Shown piece after piece: positions 36,180 to 45,282 of a DNA stretch of 64,000 bases. Numbering within the stretch: position 1 is the stretch's first letter; every line of letters starts with the position of its first letter. Source of the DNA: Nocardia neocaledoniensis (GTDB lineage Bacteria > Actinomycetota > Actinomycetes > Mycobacteriales > Mycobacteriaceae); contig NZ_QGTL01000006.1 of assembly GCF_003182135.1 (NCBI RefSeq), positions 285,836-349,835 of the forward strand. The letters run 5' to 3'. Below the pieces are notes generated by a model that made no database searches, had not been told where the DNA came from, and saw only the letters and a list, made by a program, of their open reading frames with translations. The position numbers and the translations under genes are program-made.

Positions 36180-37127
36180 TCAGGGGCTGGTCATCAATTC
36201 CAAGCCGTCACCTTCGTCGCGTTCGACCGCGTGGAAGTGGGTATGAGGAGCAGATTGAGTTGCTTCCACACCGCGGGAAGTGACCATGTCGCGGGTCAGG
36301 TCCACAAAGTTTCTCATTGTCATGGCGGCGATATCCGGGCCTGAAGTCCCATCGTGGCCGACACGGGCGCCGATATCACGTGTGTGCTCGGTGGCGACGA
36401 CCAGTTGGTGTTTACCATCTTTGACGGGGTCCAGCGGCACGAATGCCATCCCGTTGTCCCAGCGTTTGGTCACTTCAGCGGGTATGTTGCCGTCGATGAT
36501 CTTGTCGAATATGCAAGGTTCTTCGGGTAGTAGTTTGTCGTGAATCTTCCCGCCTTGCTGTTTAGACCAATGCAATTTGAGGCCGTCATCACGTGTGCGC
36601 GGCATCACGTGGACAGGCCCGAAGTCGGAACCCAACCCCCGACGGCACGTGATGACATTGGCAGCCGAATGCTCAGCAGCGAGTTCGGCGGCGTAGGCCA
36701 CTCTGGCCTCCACCGAGGCACCGGATGGACCGTCGGCAACAACGATGAGGTGCCCCTCGGTGAGAGCGTCGTCCGGTGGCACAGCAACTGCACCGTCCCA
36801 ACGACGGTAGACATTCTTCTCATCCCAGGTCCAGTCAGGTACGGAAAACCCGGGAATATGGTGCCTGGAGTCGGCGCCATGCACGGAAATGTTGTGCCGT
36901 ACCGGATTCACCTCCCAGCGCGTCCCACTTCGATCGTGGGAGTGCGCTACGTGCGCCCCGCTCAACTCGTCGACACGAGTGTATGAGCGACCCACGCTCA
37001 CAAGAAACCGCGCGCCCATTCGATCGCCACGGACGGGCGCGGCGAGGTGGCGGGTCACGCGAGACGCCTCGAAGTCCAGCTTTTCGGTCGCGTGCAGCAG
37101 AGCCTTTACTATCCCTGTCCCCAGCAT
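36180..37127 (-). CDS. HIT-domain protein with unknown N-terminal region
   Basis: 315 residues. The C-terminal 115 match the HIT fold: CIFDKIIDGNIPAEV, an AFVPLDP strand, HQLVVATEHT, and the catalytic histidine triad PHTHFHAV. The N-terminal 190 residues, including SRHHIPGF and GPVHVMPRTRDDG, are not recognised and are absent from ordinary HIT hydrolases of about 140 residues. HIT proteins hydrolyse nucleotide phosphoramidates or transfer nucleotides. The start has GGAGGG about ten bases upstream; a longer start exists. A link with the lanthipeptide genes 290 bases downstream is unproven. Confidence 0.7.
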   Translation of the reverse strand: MLGTGIVKALLHATEKLDFEASRVTRHLAAPVRGDRMGARFLVSVGRSYTRVDELSGAHVAHSHDRSGTRWEVNPVRHNISVHGADSRHHIPGFSVPDWTWDEKNVYRRWDGAVAVPPDDALTEGHLIVVADGPSGASVEARVAYAAELAAEHSAANVITCRRGLGSDFGPVHVMPRTRDDGLKLHWSKQQGGKIHDKLLPEEPCIFDKIIDGNIPAEVTKRWDNGMAFVPLDPVKDGKHQLVVATEHTRDIGARVGHDGTSGPDIAAMTMRNFVDLTRDMVTSRGVEATQSAPHTHFHAVERDEGDGLELMTSP

Positions 37128-38313
37128 CGCGCCCCGCGCCCTCCCTGCGTTCCAGACTCGCTCGCACCACTGCGTTCCAAAGGCCCCTACCGCAACCCGA
37201 ACGTGAAACGGCCACACTGTCGTTCGGCCAAGCGATCAGCGGCGAAACCAGTCCCTCATCCCGACCAGGCTATGTCCGCGCGCGCTGACAGTCCACACAG
37301 CCGGGTCTCGATAGTATTGCCGCCGATACGACTATCGTCCCGAGTCGGCCTGACGACGTCGACCAAGCTTCCTGACGTACCGACCTGTCTGGACACGATC
37401 TGCGCGCGGACCCCGCCGGACAGCCGGGTCGTGGTCGAATTGAACTGGCGCAGCCCTTCATCGGATGTGTCACGGGGTGCCAATCGCGAGCACCACCCGA
37501 AATCGCCCCTGTGAAGCGTTGAGGACTTGACTCACGCAACCATGCGTGCCCGTACTCCTTGTCCAGCGGTCTCGCGAGAAGCTGAACGTCCCGGGTCGCG
37601 AGGATGCCCGCCTGCGTGCATCGAGGCACTGTTGCTGGCCGGCGATCTCGACAGCAACCCATCCCGGATACAGCTCTCCGCGCCAAGTTCGAGAGCGGCC
37701 CCATCGATTACGACCTGCTCGTGCGCCGAGCCTTTCAGCTCCGGACACCGTCAGAGCGCGATCGGCGAGCACTCTCGATGAAGTGCTGTGCCGCTGAGGA
37801 TCTCTTGCTCCGTATCCACTACACCCCAAACCGTCGAAGACGGTCCAGGCCGCATACTCGAGACAGCAACAACGCCACGGCGCCAAAGAGGTCTCGGAGT
37901 GCCGATGATGGTCCACCACACTCCATCTGCGTCGAGCAGGATGGTGGTGCACGGGGCAGCATTGCGTCGGATACAGGGCGACACGGACTGAAACGTGATC
38001 ACCGTCTCGTTCGACAAGCACGAACCCCTGCAAACTCCGGCTCGTCCTGACACTTCCGACTTGCTCTCCGCGGCATGAGATAAGACCCTCTTCTCGGGCA
38101 ACCCCCGTGTGCTCGATGGTTGAGCCAGGCATGCGGGATGCGCAACATCCAAGCGCGCTGCCACCCTAGACTGCCGATCACCTTGGCCCGCTGCCAACGG
38201 TCGCTGAAACCCGCGATTTACGTGAGCAATTCAGACGTGAGATAGTGGTCCAGACGCTGGATTCGCCAAGCCGGAGCACTGGCCCATACCTCGAGCAGAC
38301 AGGAACAAGCCCC
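37128..38313. other. 1.2-kb gap without recognised gene
   Basis: Several open frames of 60-220 codons exist on both strands, but none shows family similarity, a ribosome site or membrane pattern. The minus frame around 37760-37960 (ILLDADGVWWTIIG) looks faintly protein-like and may be a decayed gene. The right end should contain the Lsr2 promoter. Confidence 0.35.
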
Positions 38314-38661
38314 ATGGCACGCAAAGTGGTCGTCAAAATAGTCGATGACATCGACGGTTCCACACCCGCTACTGAAACAGTCACCTTCGGCATCGATGGT
38401 GCCCTCTACGAAATCGACCTCTCAGACAGCAACGCGGCCAAGCTCCGGGACAGCCTGGCGCAATGGGTTACATGCGCACGAAAGACCGGCCGCACGGCGA
38501 AGTCCACCAGCCGAAACACTCCGGCACCGACGACGCATCCTCGAAACCGCAACGACCTCACCGCGATCCGGGCCTGGGCAGCTGAAAACGGCCACAAAGT
38601 TTCCGCGCGCGGCCGCATCGCCGCCGAGGTTGTGGACGCCTACAACCAGGCCGTTGCCTGA
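38314..38661 (+). CDS. lsr2: Lsr2-family nucleoid-associated protein
   Basis: 115 residues starting MARKVVVKIVDDIDG, the typical Lsr2 beginning. An N-terminal dimerisation strand region and EIDLSDSNAAKLRDSLAQW follow, then a Lys/Arg/Thr linker and a C-terminal DNA-binding helix pair IRAWAAENGHKVSARGRI with the RGR AT-hook-like loop. Lsr2 silences AT-rich and acquired DNA. A second copy on accessory DNA is common in Nocardia and may help the region stay silent. AGGA precedes the ATG. The gene is followed by a hairpin. Confidence 0.9.
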   Translation: MARKVVVKIVDDIDGSTPATETVTFGIDGALYEIDLSDSNAAKLRDSLAQWVTCARKTGRTAKSTSRNTPAPTTHPRNRNDLTAIRAWAAENGHKVSARGRIAAEVVDAYNQAVA

Positions 38662-38709
38662 CCATCACCGAATCGGAGTCGAGCCGAAACCAGCCTGCCT
38701 CCAACGTCT

Positions 38710-38752
38710 CGACATCCTCACCGCAAGCTCTTAGACGGCGGTGAGGATGTCG
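38710..38752. terminator. Bidirectional 15-bp hairpin between convergent lsr2 and amidase
   Basis: Perfect 15-base arms (CGACATCCTCACCGC, 38710-38724, and complement 38738-38752) with a 13-base loop sit between two convergent genes. Placement fits a shared terminator. Confidence 0.7.
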
Positions 38753-38825
38753 AATTCAGAAGTCTACGCGGAATTCAGGAAGATCCCGCCGACGCGGCCA
38801 CCAAGGAGCCTGCGGAGGATGCAGC

Positions 38826-40241
38826 CTACGCATAGAACCAGGCTTCTCCGTCGAGTCCGGGGACCAGGCCGGTCCACTCGGTCTCTGCCTGGTACGCGCA
38901 TCCGATCTGCAGGACTGTTGATTCGTCGAAGGGCCTACCGATGATTTGCATCCCAATGGGGAGTCCGGAAGTGGTGATCCCGCACGGCACCGACATCGCC
39001 GGTAGACCGGTCAGGTTCGCGGGCGCGCAGGTACGCACATAGGCATTGACCAACGGCTCAATCACACCGTCCGGCCAAGCGATCGCGTCCTCGCCGACCC
39101 GGGCGGCCGGGGCTGGCAAAGTGGGTGCCAATACCGCGTCGATTTCGTCGAACGCCTCCCGCCATGCTTGCTGCAAGAGCAGGCGGCCGCGCACAGCCCG
39201 GATGTAGTCGGTGGCCAGGAGCATCTCCCCTGCCTCGAGCATCACCCGCACGTCCTCTTCGTACAGGTCGCTCTGCTTCCGCAGGTTGCTCTGGTGATAG
39301 GCACTGGCCTCCGCGACGAGCAGTGCGTACTCGATGGGCATGCACTGATCGGTCATTGGCAAGCGGACCTCTTTGAGCCGAGCGCCCTGCGCCTCCAATG
39401 TCTCGGCCGCAGCTCTGAACGCCGCCTCGACCTCGGCGTCGATCCGGTCGAAGAAGTAGTTACTGGGGATCGCGATGGTCAGCTCGCGAACTCCGGCATC
39501 CAGACTTGCTCCATAGTCGGGCACGACGACATCGACGGAGGCGGGATCGCGGGGATCGTAGCCAGCGAGCGTTTGCAGCAGCAGGGCGGTGTCCGCCGCA
39601 GTGCGCCCCATCGGCCCGATGTGATCCAAAGACCAGCTCAGCGTTGTGGTGCCGAAACGCGATACCCGCCCGTATGTCGGCTTCAGCCCGGTGACGCCGC
39701 AGACGGCGGACGGGATCCGGATGGAGCCGGCGGTGTCGGTGCCGATCGCGCCCAGGACCATCCGGGCCGCCAGTGCCGCGCCTGAACCACCGCTCGACCC
39801 GCCCGGAATGTGATCGGTATTCCACGGGTTGCGCGTCGTCGGTGTGACCACACCGTAGGCGAACTCGTGGCTGTGTGTCTGTCCGATGAACACGGCGCCC
39901 GCACGATCGAGCCGCTCGACGACTGCGGCATCGGCGCGGGGAATATGACCGCGTCGAGTGCGGGAACTCGACGTTGTCTCAACGCCGGCCCGGTCGACCA
40001 GAGCCTTGACCCCGAGCGGTATGCCATGCAGCGCTCCGCGCCGACTGCCCGCCGCGAGTTCCTCGGTCGCGAGCGCGGCCTGCTCCAAGGCAGTTTCAGC
40101 GGTGAGCGCCGCGAAGGCACCGACCGCGTCCTCGTGCCGTTCCACCTGCTCGAGTACCGACTCGGTCAGTTCGACGGGAGAGAGCCGTTTGGCCGCGATC
40201 TCCTCGCTGGCCGCTGTCAGCGTCAATTCGCAAGGGCGCAC
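38826..40241 (-). CDS. Amidase-signature (AS) hydrolase
   Basis: 471 residues with the Ser-cisSer-Lys triad of AS amidases: Lys in LGVKALVDRAG, the cis-Ser in PGGSSGGSGAA, and the nucleophile Ser in GTDTAGSIRIPS. The GTG chosen lies seven bases after GGAGG, just past the stop of the AtzG-like gene; a GTG five codons earlier overlaps that ribosome site. Pairing with an AtzG-like small subunit resembles AtzE-type amidases of s-triazine/biuret degradation, but the true substrate is unknown. Confidence 0.85.
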   Translation of the reverse strand: MRPCELTLTAASEEIAAKRLSPVELTESVLEQVERHEDAVGAFAALTAETALEQAALATEELAAGSRRGALHGIPLGVKALVDRAGVETTSSSRTRRGHIPRADAAVVERLDRAGAVFIGQTHSHEFAYGVVTPTTRNPWNTDHIPGGSSGGSGAALAARMVLGAIGTDTAGSIRIPSAVCGVTGLKPTYGRVSRFGTTTLSWSLDHIGPMGRTAADTALLLQTLAGYDPRDPASVDVVVPDYGASLDAGVRELTIAIPSNYFFDRIDAEVEAAFRAAAETLEAQGARLKEVRLPMTDQCMPIEYALLVAEASAYHQSNLRKQSDLYEEDVRVMLEAGEMLLATDYIRAVRGRLLLQQAWREAFDEIDAVLAPTLPAPAARVGEDAIAWPDGVIEPLVNAYVRTCAPANLTGLPAMSVPCGITTSGLPIGMQIIGRPFDESTVLQIGCAYQAETEWTGLVPGLDGEAWFYA

Positions 40242-40246
40242 CGCTG

Positions 40247-40444
40247 TCACCTCCACCGCGCATCGAACGCGGTCGCCGGGAAGGTATCTCCCAGCTCGAT
40301 TTCCCCGAGGCAGTCGACGTTTTCATACACCACATCCAGCGTGGCCCCGACGATTGCGTGCCGGTCAGCGGCCAAGGGCAATCGGGCGAACAGCGACAGT
40401 TCATCAACCGGGGCTGTCGGGCGAGGATTCGGATTGATGTTCAC
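40247..40444 (-). CDS. AtzG-like small subunit for the adjacent amidase
   Basis: 65 residues from a GTG six bases after GGGAG. The pattern (FARLPLAADRHAIVGATL, then an acidic stretch and FPATAFDARWR) matches the GatC-like AtzG/DUF4089 proteins, including the closing P-x-x-F segment. AtzG stabilises the amidase AtzE. Translation of the two is coupled by their close spacing. The family match is judged by eye. Confidence 0.6.
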   Translation of the reverse strand: MNINPNPRPTAPVDELSLFARLPLAADRHAIVGATLDVVYENVDCLGEIELGDTFPATAFDARWR

Positions 40445-40827
40445 TGCGCACTCCCGTCTTCGATCCCCTGATAGCGGGGCCGACTCGACACTAGCCGCGA
40501 GAAATCCCGGCACCTCGCCATCATTCCCAGCGCTGGCAAGTCGGCTTCACCGTGGAATTTGCGCCATCGAAGTCACTCGCCGCTGGACGACGCCACACCT
40601 GACCCGAGCCGCCTTGAGGACTATCGCATTCCTTCCCACCATTGGTGGTGCATGTGGGCCCCGGAAGCAATCACCTGTCCTACGGTTCCCGCACCTGAAT
40701 GTGAGGACGGTGTGATGTGATTCTTAATGGTTCGAACGCGTGCACAGGCAAGTCGGACTTCGAAAGGCCGGTTGCAAAGCGGCGAGCCGGAGGCAATCCG
40801 AATGATCATCGCCGTCGAAACCGCTTG

Positions 40828-41310
40828 ATGGCGCGCATGGCTACGCTCGCGATCATCACACCGGGCGCCACGCTGGCAGGAATCGGGCACGCTGCAGCTG
40901 ATGTCGGAGGTCATTGCCTGTGGTCGGGCACGACGCACTCGACGGGTACCGAGATCGTCGCTGGTGGTATGTATTTCACCTGCCATTCGGGACCCTCGGG
41001 AGTTCCCGAGTGGCGTTCGAGCTCGGGCAATGGCTCACCGACTGTGGTGCCGAACCCAGGGGCGACCAGCAATCCTGCCGGTCTGTTCAGTGTCGGGGCT
41101 GTTCAGCCCGGCACCGAGTACAACGATTACTGTGTCGGTTCGCAACTCATCGACGGGAGCGAGGACGTTTACCGGGTGGTGTCGGATGCGAAGGGCTTCC
41201 TTTTCTGGAAGGCGGCGGGTCCGATTTCGCAGTGGCGGTTCGATCCAGGGCGCAGCAGGGTTCCGACGACCCAATCATCGGGCATCTGTGTGTACGAATC
41301 CCCGTCCTGA
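40828..41310 (+). CDS. Small secreted protein of unknown function
   Basis: About 160 residues. The start MARMATLAIITPGATLAG gives a signal peptide ending near GHAAA; an upstream in-frame start would add 37 residues that look unlike protein. The mature part contains four Cys (GHCLWSG, YFTCHSG, DYCVGSQ, GICVYES), probably two disulfides, and Trp-rich segments. No family recognised. No strong ribosome site is visible, so the exact start is uncertain. Confidence 0.5.
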   Translation: MARMATLAIITPGATLAGIGHAAADVGGHCLWSGTTHSTGTEIVAGGMYFTCHSGPSGVPEWRSSSGNGSPTVVPNPGATSNPAGLFSVGAVQPGTEYNDYCVGSQLIDGSEDVYRVVSDAKGFLFWKAAGPISQWRFDPGRSRVPTTQSSGICVYESPS

Positions 41311-41467
41311 GCGACGTCGCCCTGGCTGAATTGACTGGGTGCGCTCGACTGATTCATTGCTCTCCGTCGGAGTCAGAACCGGGCTACCGTGGGTTGGACC
41401 GGCACAGCGAGCGGTCGTGCGAGTCGAGCAAGTGCGACGATCGCGAATGTGTCGACCGCGGCGTGGT

Positions 41468-43009
41468 TCAGGACTGGAGCTCTGTCAATTGAGCTTTGAT
41501 GTCGGTCTTCAGCACCTTGCCGACCGTGGAGCGTGGTAGATCCGGCCAGATTTCGATGCGCTTGGGGGCCTTCACACTACCGAGTCGTTCTTTCACGAAT
41601 CCCTGCAGCTCGGTTGCGGAAGCGCTGTGACCGGATCTGAGCTGGACGACCGCGGTGACAGATTCGCCCCATTTCGGATCGGGCAAACCGACAACCCCGC
41701 AGTCCCGCACGGCTGGGTGTGCGAGCAGTGCTTGTTCGACTTCGGCGGAGTAGACATTGAAGCCACCGGTGATGATCATGTCTTTGGCGCGGTCGACGAT
41801 ATAGAGAAAGTTGTCGGCATCGAGGTAGCCGATATCGCCGGTGTGATGCCATCCGTGGCGGCTCGCCTCGACAGTGGCTTCCTCGTTCTTGTAGTAGCCG
41901 GGCATCACCAGTGGGCCGCGTACGACGATTTCGCCGCGTTGCCCGGTGTCCAGCAGAGCGCCGTCGTCGCCCATGATCGCGACCTGCGTCAGCGGTGTGG
42001 GGTGTCCGACCGAGGACAGGCGATCGCGGGCGATCGACCCGTCAGCGCAGAAGTGCTGGTCCGGGGCGAGCGTGGAGATCATCATCGGGGCTTCGGATTG
42101 CCCGAACAGCTGGGCCATGACCGGCCCGATGCGGTCGAGCGCTTGTTCCAGCCGGGCGACGGAGATTGGTGCCGCTCCGTACCACAGGCACCGCAGCGAG
42201 GACAGTTCCGCGCGGTCGAGTTCGGGGTGATCCAGCAGCAAGTAGATCAAGGTGGGCGGGAGAAAAGTGTGGGTGATCCGGTGTCGCCGGACCAGAGTCA
42301 GAAACTCTCCCAGATCGGGGGCGGGCATGATGACGATCTCGCCGCCGAGGGTCAGTACCGGAAAACACAGCACCCCTGCGGCATGGGTCAGCGGCGCCAG
42401 TGCGAGGTACCGCGGGCGGTTTCCGAACGGAAAACTCATGAGAGTCAGGGCCGACATGGTCTCCATGTTGTGCCCGGTGAGCATGACTCCTTTGGGGCGA
42501 CCCGTTGTCCCACCGGTCCCGACGATCATGGCGATGTCGTCGACCGGCTCTGCCTCCCACGGCCCCGATTCCAGACCAGATGTCCAATCATCGAAGGATA
42601 CGGCTCCAGCGATCTCGGCTTCTTCAAGGCAGACCAGGACGGCCAACTTCGGCAGATCGTCGATGATCGCAGAAACCAGAGAAGTGAAGGACTTTTGGAA
42701 GATCAAGCACGAGCAGTCGAAGAGGTCAAGCAGGTCCCGGTTTTCAGCGGCCTCGTTCCTTGGGTTGATGGGGCACCAGACCGCCCCGGCCCTGGCCACA
42801 CCGAACACGCAGCTGAAGGCGAGGGCATTGTTGGCGGACAAGATCGCCACTTTCGCGCCGGGACCCACACCGGACCGATGTAGCGCCCGGGCGACCTGCC
42901 ACGACAGTCGTTGGACCGCGCCGTAAGTCAGCGTCTCGTCATTCATGGTCAGGCAGGGCGCATCAACGCCGAGCGAGGCGCCCTTGTCGAGATAGTCGGT
43001 CAAACGCAC
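41468..43009 (-). CDS. AMP-dependent acyl-CoA synthetase/ligase
   Basis: 513 residues with the ANL-superfamily motifs: IVGTGGTTGRPKGVML (P-loop), YGAAPIS, the GYYKNEEAT-HTGDIGYLD core, RAKDMIITGGFNVYSAEVE (hinge), and the catalytic Lys in TVGKVLKTD. It activates a carboxylic acid to the acyl-AMP and thioester. GTG start with GAGG upstream. It lies downstream of the DUF5938/SDR pair, separated by a hairpin, and probably acts in the same aromatic or fatty-acid-like degradation route. Confidence 0.85.
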   Translation of the reverse strand: MRLTDYLDKGASLGVDAPCLTMNDETLTYGAVQRLSWQVARALHRSGVGPGAKVAILSANNALAFSCVFGVARAGAVWCPINPRNEAAENRDLLDLFDCSCLIFQKSFTSLVSAIIDDLPKLAVLVCLEEAEIAGAVSFDDWTSGLESGPWEAEPVDDIAMIVGTGGTTGRPKGVMLTGHNMETMSALTLMSFPFGNRPRYLALAPLTHAAGVLCFPVLTLGGEIVIMPAPDLGEFLTLVRRHRITHTFLPPTLIYLLLDHPELDRAELSSLRCLWYGAAPISVARLEQALDRIGPVMAQLFGQSEAPMMISTLAPDQHFCADGSIARDRLSSVGHPTPLTQVAIMGDDGALLDTGQRGEIVVRGPLVMPGYYKNEEATVEASRHGWHHTGDIGYLDADNFLYIVDRAKDMIITGGFNVYSAEVEQALLAHPAVRDCGVVGLPDPKWGESVTAVVQLRSGHSASATELQGFVKERLGSVKAPKRIEIWPDLPRSTVGKVLKTDIKAQLTELQS

Positions 43010-43061
43010 TGGTGATCCTCAGGTATCGACGATTCGGAGAAGACTTGGGGCTGAACGGAAA

Positions 43062-43091
43062 GGCTGTCGGCGCGCATCTGCGCCGACAGCC
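43062..43091 (-). terminator. Hairpin between DUF5938 gene and acyl-CoA synthetase gene
   Basis: Perfect 12-base arms GGCTGTCGGCGC (43062-43073) and complement (43080-43091) with a 6-base loop start eight bases after the DUF5938 stop. They probably end most leftward transcripts, giving the synthetase lower or separate expression. Confidence 0.65.
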
Positions 43092-43099
43092 CCGCACAG

Positions 43100-44227
43100 T
43101 CATCCGTGGACGGTCAGAACAGGCTCCATGACCAAGCCGAAACTGCGGAGCGTACCCAGCAGCTCGCTATGGCCGAACGCTTGGCAACCGGAGGCGAACC
43201 CCACCCGCTGCGGAGCCTGTTGCAGCAGCGAGTGCGCCGCGTACGCCTGCAGAAGACCTGTCTGCTTGTAGTTGCAGTTTCCGTAGATCACGCAATGCGC
43301 CCGCCCCAGCGGACCGGAGGCGTATACCGAATCGAGCGAGGTGTTGATCCGCGGATTCTCCCGCGGCGGCATCTCGTTCATGACACCTGCGGCCTGTTCA
43401 GCGAGCACTGTGTACTTCTCTTCCACGGCCAGGTCTTTCACCTGCTCCACGACGGCTGCGACGATCTGCGGGACGCCCTGCATGAGTGCCCGGTTGAACA
43501 CACCACCGAGCACCTTGACATTCGCTACGCGCGGATCCCGCTTGAACCACACGGGATGCGAGGTACCGCCCCACGGCAACGCGAGCTCGGTCTGATGCTG
43601 GCCGGGCACCGTCACGTCGTACAGGCCGGCATCGGCAGGCCATTCGACGTACTGGTTCTGTTCCAGGTAGTAGGCCTTCGACAACGCCGCGTTGACAAGA
43701 ATGGTCCGGGTCGACGCGATCGTCGGGAAGCCCTTCCAGAAGACCTGGATGTCGAGTGTGTCCAGGCCGGGTGTTTCGAGACAGATATTGGCCGCGATCT
43801 CACCGGTGGTGTACATCTGCGCAAGCCCGGGACACAGCAACAGTCCGAGATCGGCCATCGCCTGGCCGTACTGCTCGTCGCAGGCAATGAGCCAGTCCTG
43901 CTCGCCGGTGGTGTCCAGATAGTGGGTGCCCGCGGCGATACAGGCTTCGACCACCTCGTGACCGTACTGCGCGAACGGGCCGACGGTATTGCAGACGACA
44001 CTCGCGCCGGTGAACAGCTCTGTCAGCGGACCGACAGCATGCGCGACCTCCACCACCTCGTAGGTAGCGGTCTCGATGCCGGGGATCTTGTCCATCGCTT
44101 CCTGGACGCGTGCTTTATCGCGTCCGGCAGCGACGAAGGGCAGATTGTACTCGCGCAGGTATTCGCAGATCAGTCGGCCGGTGTAGCCGGAGGCGCCATA
44201 GACGATGACGGGCTTGGTGGTGCTCAT
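43100..44227 (-). CDS. Saccharopine-dehydrogenase-like NAD(P)-binding protein (DUF5938)
   Basis: 375 residues. The Rossmann motif VYGASGYTGRLICEYL is followed by AAGRDKARVQEA and the conserved TVGPFAQYGHEVVEACIAAGTHYLDTTGEQ (quoted in parts: TVGPFAQYGHEVVEAC, GTHYLDTTGEQ). These mark the saccharopine-dehydrogenase-like family with a C-terminal DUF5938 region. The reaction is unknown; co-occurrence with SDR and acyl-CoA synthetase suggests a catabolic reductase or dehydrogenase. It is 43 bases downstream of the SDR gene in the TetR-controlled operon. Confidence 0.75.
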   Translation of the reverse strand: MSTTKPVIVYGASGYTGRLICEYLREYNLPFVAAGRDKARVQEAMDKIPGIETATYEVVEVAHAVGPLTELFTGASVVCNTVGPFAQYGHEVVEACIAAGTHYLDTTGEQDWLIACDEQYGQAMADLGLLLCPGLAQMYTTGEIAANICLETPGLDTLDIQVFWKGFPTIASTRTILVNAALSKAYYLEQNQYVEWPADAGLYDVTVPGQHQTELALPWGGTSHPVWFKRDPRVANVKVLGGVFNRALMQGVPQIVAAVVEQVKDLAVEEKYTVLAEQAAGVMNEMPPRENPRINTSLDSVYASGPLGRAHCVIYGNCNYKQTGLLQAYAAHSLLQQAPQRVGFASGCQAFGHSELLGTLRSFGLVMEPVLTVHG

Positions 44228-44270
44228 AAGGTGGAGCCTTTCGAAGTGTCGGTAGCAGGTCGGTTTCGGG

Positions 44271-45074
44271 TCACATGCCCATGCCACCGTCGACCGGCAG
44301 GCCGGCCCCGGTGATGAATCGGGCGGCGTCGGACGCGAGGAAGACCACAGCGTCGGCCATGTCGGCGACTTCGCCGAGTCGCCCCTGCGGAGTCAGATCA
44401 ACGACGGCGCCGACTGCTTCCTCGGGGCTGCCGAACAGCCCGAGATTCGCGACGTCCTGGGCCAGCTGGCTACCCATCTCCGTGGGAACGAGGCCGGGAT
44501 AGATGCAGTTCACGCGGACGCCGTAACCGAGCTTGCCCGATTCCATGGCAGCCACCCTGGTCAGCCGGTCGACAGCAGATTTTGTCGCCGAGTACCCGGC
44601 GATCCCGGGAAAGGCGATGGTCGCGGCGACCGATGAGATGTTGACGACCGCTCCACCGCGGCCCGCCGCACCACCGGGTCTCATCGCCCGGAAGGCGTGC
44701 TTGATGCCGAGCGCGGTCCCGAGAACATTCACATCGAGCATGCGCCGCACTTCCTCGGGGTCGAGATCGACTATCAAGCTGGTGATTTCGACACCGGCGT
44801 TGTTGACCACGATGTCCAGACCACCGAGCGCAGCCACCGTGGTGGCGACACCGTGCCCCCACGCGGCGTCGTCGGTGACATCCAGCGCGACGAACTCGGC
44901 TGTCGCGCCGGACTCGCGCAACACCTCGACAGTCTTCTTGCCAAGGTCTTCGCGCACATCGCCGATGGCCACGGCGGCACCGGCTTGTGCCAGCGCGTGC
45001 GCCATACCCGCGCCCAGCCCGCGCGCGCCGCCTGTCACCAGGGCCTTTCGACCGGTCAGGTCGCATCCATTCAT
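44271..45074 (-). CDS. Short-chain dehydrogenase/reductase
   Basis: 267 residues with TGGARGLGAGMAHAL (cofactor), NNAGVE, and the catalytic SSVAA...YSATK (Ser-Tyr-Lys). The closing TGAGLPVDGGMGM is typical of classical SDRs. An excellent GGAGGAG ribosome site precedes the ATG. It is the first gene of the leftward operon that starts at the palindromic TetR site. It likely oxidises a hydroxy-intermediate in the pathway shared with the DUF5938 protein and the acyl-CoA synthetase. Confidence 0.85.
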   Translation of the reverse strand: MNGCDLTGRKALVTGGARGLGAGMAHALAQAGAAVAIGDVREDLGKKTVEVLRESGATAEFVALDVTDDAAWGHGVATTVAALGGLDIVVNNAGVEITSLIVDLDPEEVRRMLDVNVLGTALGIKHAFRAMRPGGAAGRGGAVVNISSVAATIAFPGIAGYSATKSAVDRLTRVAAMESGKLGYGVRVNCIYPGLVPTEMGSQLAQDVANLGLFGSPEEAVGAVVDLTPQGRLGEVADMADAVVFLASDAARFITGAGLPVDGGMGM

Positions 45075-45171
45075 GACATCTCCTCCTCGAGATGAGTTCT
45101 CCGTGCGGCTAGTCACTGACATCGCCCAGCCGCACCTTCGAATGCGACGTGGATCACAGCCTAGCGCTGTT

Positions 45172-45207
45172 TTGACAGTCGTCAAGACTTTTCTTGACGA
45201 CTGTCTA
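45172..45207. promoter_or_regulatory. Palindromic TetR operator between SDR operon and tetR
   Basis: A perfect 14-base inverted repeat, GACAGTCGTCAAGA (45174-45187) and complement (45192-45205), is built from two TTGAC-4-GTCAA half sites (the second ends GTCTA). It sits between divergent promoters, the classical place for autoregulated TetR control of both directions. Confidence 0.7.
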
Positions 45208-45282
45208 AACAAATTTCGCCAAGCGTCCAGGGCATGCGGTAAACTGCAGTCGTGCCGCAGCGTGCGGGGCCAGGAAGATGGG

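Noticed and set aside
35879..36283. 134-codon plus frame upstream of the lanthipeptide precursor
   Set aside because: Runs antisense through the hairpin and into the HIT gene; no ribosome site.
37470..38197. Minus frames of 148-220 codons upstream of lsr2
   Set aside because: Composition typical of shadow frames; no supported start. One may be a decayed gene but cannot be named.
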